This document shows positions 59,690 to 64,000 of a stretch of DNA of 64,000 nucleotides, in pieces; the stretch's first letter is position 1, and every line of letters begins with the position of its first letter. The translations under genes were made by a program, and so were the position numbers. A model generated the notes under the pieces. It was not told the origin of the DNA. It searched no databases and saw only the letters and a program-made list of their open reading frames with translations. Source of the stretch: Tipula vernalis (lineage: Eukaryota > Arthropoda > Insecta > Diptera > Tipulidae); contig OY282559.1 in the NCBI GenBank assembly GCA_958295665.1, forward strand, positions 272,068,047-272,132,046. The letters run 5' to 3'.

Positions 59690-60336
59690 TACTAGTGGAA
59701 TCCAAAAAGAAGGCAGTAGCACGGTTACTCCAAATCGAGAGAAAATTTCTGAAAAATAAGCCAATCGCCAAACTTTATCACGAATTTATGGAAGATTATC
59801 TAAGGCGAGGCCATATGCATCTAGTGAGAAATGGGCAAGGTAATAGTGCGACGCACTACATACTACATCATGGAGTGATCAACCACGAAAGTACCACCAC
59901 AAAACTGAGAGTAGTATTCGATACATCCAGCAAACCCTTATAGGGACTATCCCTGAACGACATAACGATGAACGGGGCCAAAATTCAAAGTGACCGAATT
60001 GATGTCATGTTGAGGTGGCGAACACCCAAATTCGTATTAACAGCAGATGAGGAAGACATGTTCTGTCAAATCTGGATGCACCATAGTCATAAGAACCTGC
60101 AACGTGTATTGTGGCGAGAAAATTCTTCACAACAAATAGAAGAATACAGACTGAAAACTGTCACCTATAGAACAATAGCCGCGACGTTTCTCGCTGTAAG
60201 AACATTAACGCAATTAGTAGCTGGTAAAAAGAACAGCTATCCAACAGCAGCAAAGATCATGGAAAGAGATTTTTACGTGGATGATCTACTTACTGGGGGT
60301 GACAGTGTTGAAGAGATTGTAACCATTCAACAATAG
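59690..60336 (+). pseudogene. pol: BEL/Pao reverse transcriptase
   Basis: HHGVINHESTTTKLRVVFDT (about 59872-59930), a stop at 59941, LTADEEDMFCQIWMH (about 60040-60080; first Asp region) and FYVDDLLTGG (about 60271-60300; YVDD catalytic motif). The block between LKTVTY and AATFLAVRTLTQL is rearranged relative to the expected order (GT..A...A). It stops at 60334-60336. Confidence 0.85.
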
Positions 60337-61545
60337 ATGACAGGACTTACACAGAGCGGAGGATTTCCATTGCACAAATGGGCGTCAAATTCAGCTATAC
60401 CACATAATAAAAACCCTTGGAATTCTCTATAATCCTGAAGATGACACGTTTGAATTCGACATGACCAGACTGAATCTTTCAAAGGAGGAACCAACAAAAC
60501 TTCTATTATTTTTCGACTCCTCAAAACTATTCGATCCGGTTGGCTGGCTATCACCAATAACGATAGCAGCAAAGTTGTTAATGCAAGAAACTTGGACAGC
60601 TGATATACAATAGGATGATAAGCTGCCAGAAGCTATAGAATTAGGGGAATTAAGCAGAATAAAAGTACCAAGATGGGTTATGAGTTACACGGATTTGCTA
60701 ATGTTTCACAACAAGCCTATGCAGCAGTGGTTTATTTAAGATCCACGAACGCATTCGAGCTAATTACAATAAGCTTGTTAGTAGCAAAAACCAGAGTTGC
60801 TCCAATCAAAAGAAAACTGACGGTACCATGGCTAAAACTAAATGCAGCGCTTCTGTTATCTAGACTTCTAGTGTATGCCAAGAACACCATGAACTACCAA
60901 GATATAGAGATGTTCGCTTGGATAGATTCCAACATAGTTTTAGGCTTGATAAAAGCTGACATCACAAAGTTAGAAACTTTTGGAGCCAATCGAGTAAGGA
61001 AATTTGCAAAAATCACAACTACCAATGAGTCAAAAGCTGCCCATTATTCTACCGAATTAAAGCACTATCAGCAAACGAATAATTGAAGATGCACATAAGA
61101 CAACACTTCCTGGTGGCATAGAAATAACATTGAAAACCGTTCGCAATAAATTCTGGATCATTAATAGCAGAAATCTGGCATGCCACATTATACAGAAATG
61201 TGTTACATGTTTCAAATTTAAAAAAAACAACGCTCAATGAACTAATGGCCGATTTACCGACTTGCCGGACCGATTCAGCTAAAAAACAAAATAGGAAGAG
61301 GTTAAACCACGTACAAAGGGTACATTACGGTGTTTGTGTGCATGGCCACCAAGGCCATACATGTGGAAGTTGTCAGCGAATTAACAACTGAAGCATTTAT
61401 AGCAGCCTACCGTAGATTCACATCAGGCAGCGGTTTGTGTACACACATCTATTCGGACAGTGGGACCAACTTAGTTGGTGCTGATCGAATATTGAAACAA
61501 CAGAGCAAGATGATGCAACTCTATTATTACAATAGGATGAAATAA
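60337..61545 (+). pseudogene. pol: BEL/Pao RNase H and start of integrase
   Basis: DSSKLFDPVGWLSPITIAAK (about 60517-60576) is a classic BEL/Pao block after RT. RNase H continues in the frame 60673-61086 with VPWLKLNAALLLSRLL (about 60823-60870) and FAWIDSNIVLGLI. Integrase begins near 61070-61320 (short, damaged zinc part) and has MATKAIHVEVVSELTTEAFI (about 61340-61400) and IYSDSGTNLVGAD (about 61447-61485), a DSG-type second Asp. Confidence 0.8.
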
Positions 61546-62020
61546 CCTAGCATTTTGTACCTCTCGCTGCACCACAATATTTTGGCGAAATATGGGATGC
61601 AGGGGTAAAATCACTGAAGACTCACATGAAGAAGGTCATAGGGGAGATTACGATCCAGAAAATATAGATTTTTTGACACCTGCGAACTTTCTAATAGGAG
61701 GGCCAATGAATGCAATTCCTGAGAGTAATGAAAATATTTACTAGCTAAAGACACGGAAAAGATGGTTGAGATGGAAAAGAAGCAGTTGCAACTACGCCCA
61801 AAAAGGTGAAATTTTAAGCCTAATCTAGCTGTAGGAGATGTCGTTTTGATGAAGGAAGAAACATTGCCACCTGTGCGTTGGAAACTGGGGATAGTGCAGG
61901 AGGTCCATACTGGATCAGATGGGTTAGTTCGTATTGCATCAATAAAGTGCAACCAGAATATTTATAAACGACCAATCACCAAACTTTGCACGATACCAAA
62001 TGAGGAAGATAATTCTTGAT
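61546..62020 (+). pseudogene. pol: BEL/Pao integrase C-terminal part
   Basis: Several frames: PNLAVGDVVLMKEETLPPVR and WKLGIVQEVHTGSDGLVRIA (about 61820-61940) form the conserved BEL/Pao end. The catalytic Glu region is not clear. Stops are frequent. Confidence 0.75.
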
Positions 62021-62089
62021 CGCATCAAATAAGCAAAACAAACGAAGCTCAAGATGTAAAATCAACAGCATCTAACAATAACAAAAACA

Positions 62090-62530
62090 ACACCTCAATC
62101 AGGCGGCAACCATGAAGACTGGCGAAGGGGGAAATCAAGATTCATCTGGCATTGTTGGCTTTAATGGCCGTCTGTTGTTCCAATGGCAGCGTCAAAGAAC
62201 CGACACAGATTGAGAACTTCAAACATCCCACTGGTATCATCTATCTTGCGGATGGACTTTAGTCGTGCGATATAATCTGAATAAGTATTGGAAAGACGCA
62301 ACTCAAGCAGACCGCCTCTTAAGCGGCCTGGCATTATGTGTGGCAAAATACATTCAGCAAAAAATATGGAAAAATTCAATTGTGAACTAGTAATTCAGCA
62401 ACTATACGATCCCAAACGAGTATAATAAATGAGGGCAATCAGTTACTACTGTCACCTAATAAAGAAGTAACAAGAACGAAGCGGGGAATTGGTAACACAA
62501 CAGGGATTATTATTATACTTGATAATACTG
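62090..62530 (+). pseudogene. env-like (F-type envelope) relic of the BEL/Pao element
   Basis: Directly after pol, a frame starts with a short hydrophobic, signal-peptide-like stretch (about 62135-62170). Blocks follow that resemble the N-terminal part of insect retrotransposon and errantivirus envelope proteins of the F type, and an Arg/Lys-rich cleavage-like site at about 62470-62490. Stops and frameshifts break it, so no product can be made. It ends where the minus-strand BEL/Pao element begins. Identification is by pattern only. Confidence 0.4.
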
Positions 62531-62534
62531 CCAG

Positions 62535-64000
62535 CCGTGGAAGAATGTTCAGGATATTGGCAGCTTTCGAGGATATTAGTGTTGCCTATGACCCTGAGTC
62601 AATTAGTGCCCTCATTGTGATCAGTTGTCCAGTGCCTGTAGCCACTCTGACTATTGCTGTTGGTAGTAGCACTAGACCTTGTTGGTTAACTATGAAGGTT
62701 TTTGTCGCCCCTTTGTGGTTGAAGCCATGTTGTTACTACGCAGAAGAGTGTGGTGATGACCTTGGCATACAATACGTAGTATCGTGGATGAGCATGAGTT
62801 GATTTTTGATGTACTGTCCTTTGGATGTTGTGTTAAACAACGTACATAAGTAGTCGTTTCGCTAATCAGTTTGTTTCTGTCTAAAGTTGACATCAGTTTG
62901 AATTAATTGCAGTCCTGCAATTGATGCCTTCCTTGACATCCTTTTACTAGACACTGGCTGTTTATCGGCATGTATCCGTTTTAATGGTGCCATCTGTTGT
63001 GGTAATGTATTTGTCACTTTAGTGATTAAAATCTCCTTTCTAGAAAGTCAACAAATTCCTTTATTTGAGGAACTTTTCTTGGTTTTCCGAACGTTGTTTC
63101 GTATAGCCTAGTGGATCAACGTTTAGTTTTTTGCCTAGAATGAACATTACTAGTGCTTCAAAGGGAGAGTTCATCTCTAGCTTGTTAATGTTGTGTAGCA
63201 TTTCGGTTGCAGTAGCATGCAAGGATCGAATTGCTCGCGCTGATGCTGTATGTATTGTTCCAGCACAATAGATCTCGTTGAACGAACTCCACTGCTCATA
63301 ATCGCCATTAAAAGTTGGTATTTGTATTTTGAGTAGGCTGCGCTGCAATCGCAATATTACTGAGTCCACTCTATCCTTGAGAGTCTCATGGTAGTTATTT
63401 TGCAAGTAGGGAGCTGTTTGCTCTCCTTCTTCTATTTCTACTAGGATCTCTATAGTAATGTATCAATTACCATTATTTCTTGTGATAATTGCTCCATTAA
63501 AAGTTTGATATATTCCATTGGACTGTAGTTATTGCTCAATGATTCTTCTATGGATTTTATTTGTCTGTACATACTCCTCATCAGGACATTTTGCTTCTTG
63601 AGCAGCTTCTGGTTGGTGTGTGACAGCCCTTTGTTGAGATTGTCAAGCTGCTGCCGATTGCCCCTACTTGATGATTATGTCGGTGTTGTTGGTGACCCAT
63701 TGTTTGACGGCTCTTTAATGGGAGAGTCGGCGTGCTCTAGGTTGTCCTTACTGGATGGTGGTGTTGTTGTTGGCGTATTGTTTAAGCGGCGATGCATCTC
63801 GGCAAGTAGTTTACTGTTTGTTTCGGCAACCGTTTTTCTTGTTGCTCTATATGCATGATCATCTTTTATTGGAGTAACCATTGCTATTATTTTGTCATCC
63901 CTAGCAAGATAGTTGGAGTATAGCTTTTTAAGCTCTTCTATTCTTTTTTCCAGATAGAGTTTTATCTTTCGACTTAATTTGAATTCAATTTTGGTTAACA
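62535..64000 (-). mobile_element. BEL/Pao element, minus strand, Gag and protease part (continues beyond the window)
   Basis: A second BEL/Pao element enters from the right edge. Its Gag runs leftward to about 62690, and a protease block (MRALIDSGS, stop, ATLISSKAANIL, about 62550-62630) ends at about 62540, where it abuts the plus-strand element tail. Reverse transcriptase is missing, so it is truncated. Confidence 0.75.
62690..63990 (-). pseudogene. gag: BEL/Pao Gag (minus strand)
   Basis: N-terminal coiled-coil-like part (RKIKLYLEKRIEELKKLYSN and AETNSKLLAEMHRRL, 63760-63980), a Pro/Thr/Ser-rich linker, then SMYRQIKSIEESLSNNYSPM (about 63520-63580). The Gag core is IQIPTFNGDYEQWSSFNEIY (about 63275-63335) with LHATATEMLHNINKLEMNSP and FILGKKLNVDP (about 63095-63220). 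Frameshifts lie near 63675 and 63430. A degraded His/Cys-containing part with GHHHTLLRSNNM (62740-62775) stands where the zinc knuckles should be. Confidence 0.7.

Larger units (their letters stand above)
58490..62020 (+). mobile_element. BEL/Pao LTR retrotransposon relic (plus strand)
   Basis: Gag, protease, reverse transcriptase, RNase H and integrase appear in order, in many frames with stops. The wording of the protease (LIDPGSQASFI) and RT (DVEDMF-type core, FYVDDLLTG) is typical of BEL/Pao and not of gypsy. No LTR was recognised at 58270-58490. At its right end it passes into an env-like relic. Confidence 0.88.

Overview
The window looks like a piece of an AT-rich insect nuclear genome, most likely from a fly-like (dipteran) species. 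The grounds are short 68-69 bp GT-AG introns in the one clear host gene, a TATA box plus TCAGT initiator in an LTR, and a set of transposable elements typical of insects: Ty3/gypsy, BEL/Pao, Jockey and R1/I-type LINEs, Tc1/mariner, PIF/Harbinger, Helitron and P-like. No bacterial operon, CRISPR array or tRNA was seen. The species assignment is inference.

One well-supported host gene is present. It is a four-exon SLC7A-type cationic amino acid transporter on the minus strand (5525-9131) that encodes 1133 aa: a 14-helix transporter core followed by a tail of about 545 aa, acidic and proline-rich and probably disordered. A second, much weaker candidate is an 85-aa three-exon gene on the minus strand (57265-57787).

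Most other recognisable sequence is mobile DNA. From left to right: gypsy copy A (1-4337, pol open to its end) with a 3' LTR and a second, older LTR directly behind it (to 5009); the transporter gene; a decayed gypsy element with a MITE inside its gag (11466-13660); a mariner-type transposase cut in two by a Jockey LINE (13690-17130); a pogo-like 2-kb element built of internal tandem and inverted repeats (17206-19187); a G/T-rich degenerate array (19620-20355); about 5 kb without recognisable content; a 28S rRNA fragment followed by an R1-type LINE relic (25437-27340); a Jockey LINE on the minus strand (28007-29060); AT-rich DNA and repeats; a Harbinger relic with a retained intron (33120-34222); a near-perfect 186-bp-arm hairpin (34561-34937); a Tc1-like relic; a Helitron relic abutting a second Harbinger relic (37870-39710); about 6 kb of AT-rich DNA; and a P-like transposase fragment.

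The right third holds gypsy copy B (46357-51705). It has lost its 5' LTR, is broken by several stops and deletions, and lies between inverted-repeat arms (45985-46356 and 52275-52508). It is followed by a four-layer nest (Tc1-like, Jockey LINE, inverted-repeat insertion, I-type LINE with a 13-bp target duplication; 53490-57165). A BEL/Pao element on the plus strand (58490 to about 62530), with an env-like relic, then runs into a second BEL/Pao element on the minus strand (to the window end).

The genes do not form a pathway. The window is a host transporter gene in a repeat-dense neighbourhood. The most unusual items are the 28S/R1 relic, the satellite-carrying pogo-like element, the long hairpin, the inverted arms around gypsy copy B, the SAP-like domain in its gag, and the small three-exon gene.
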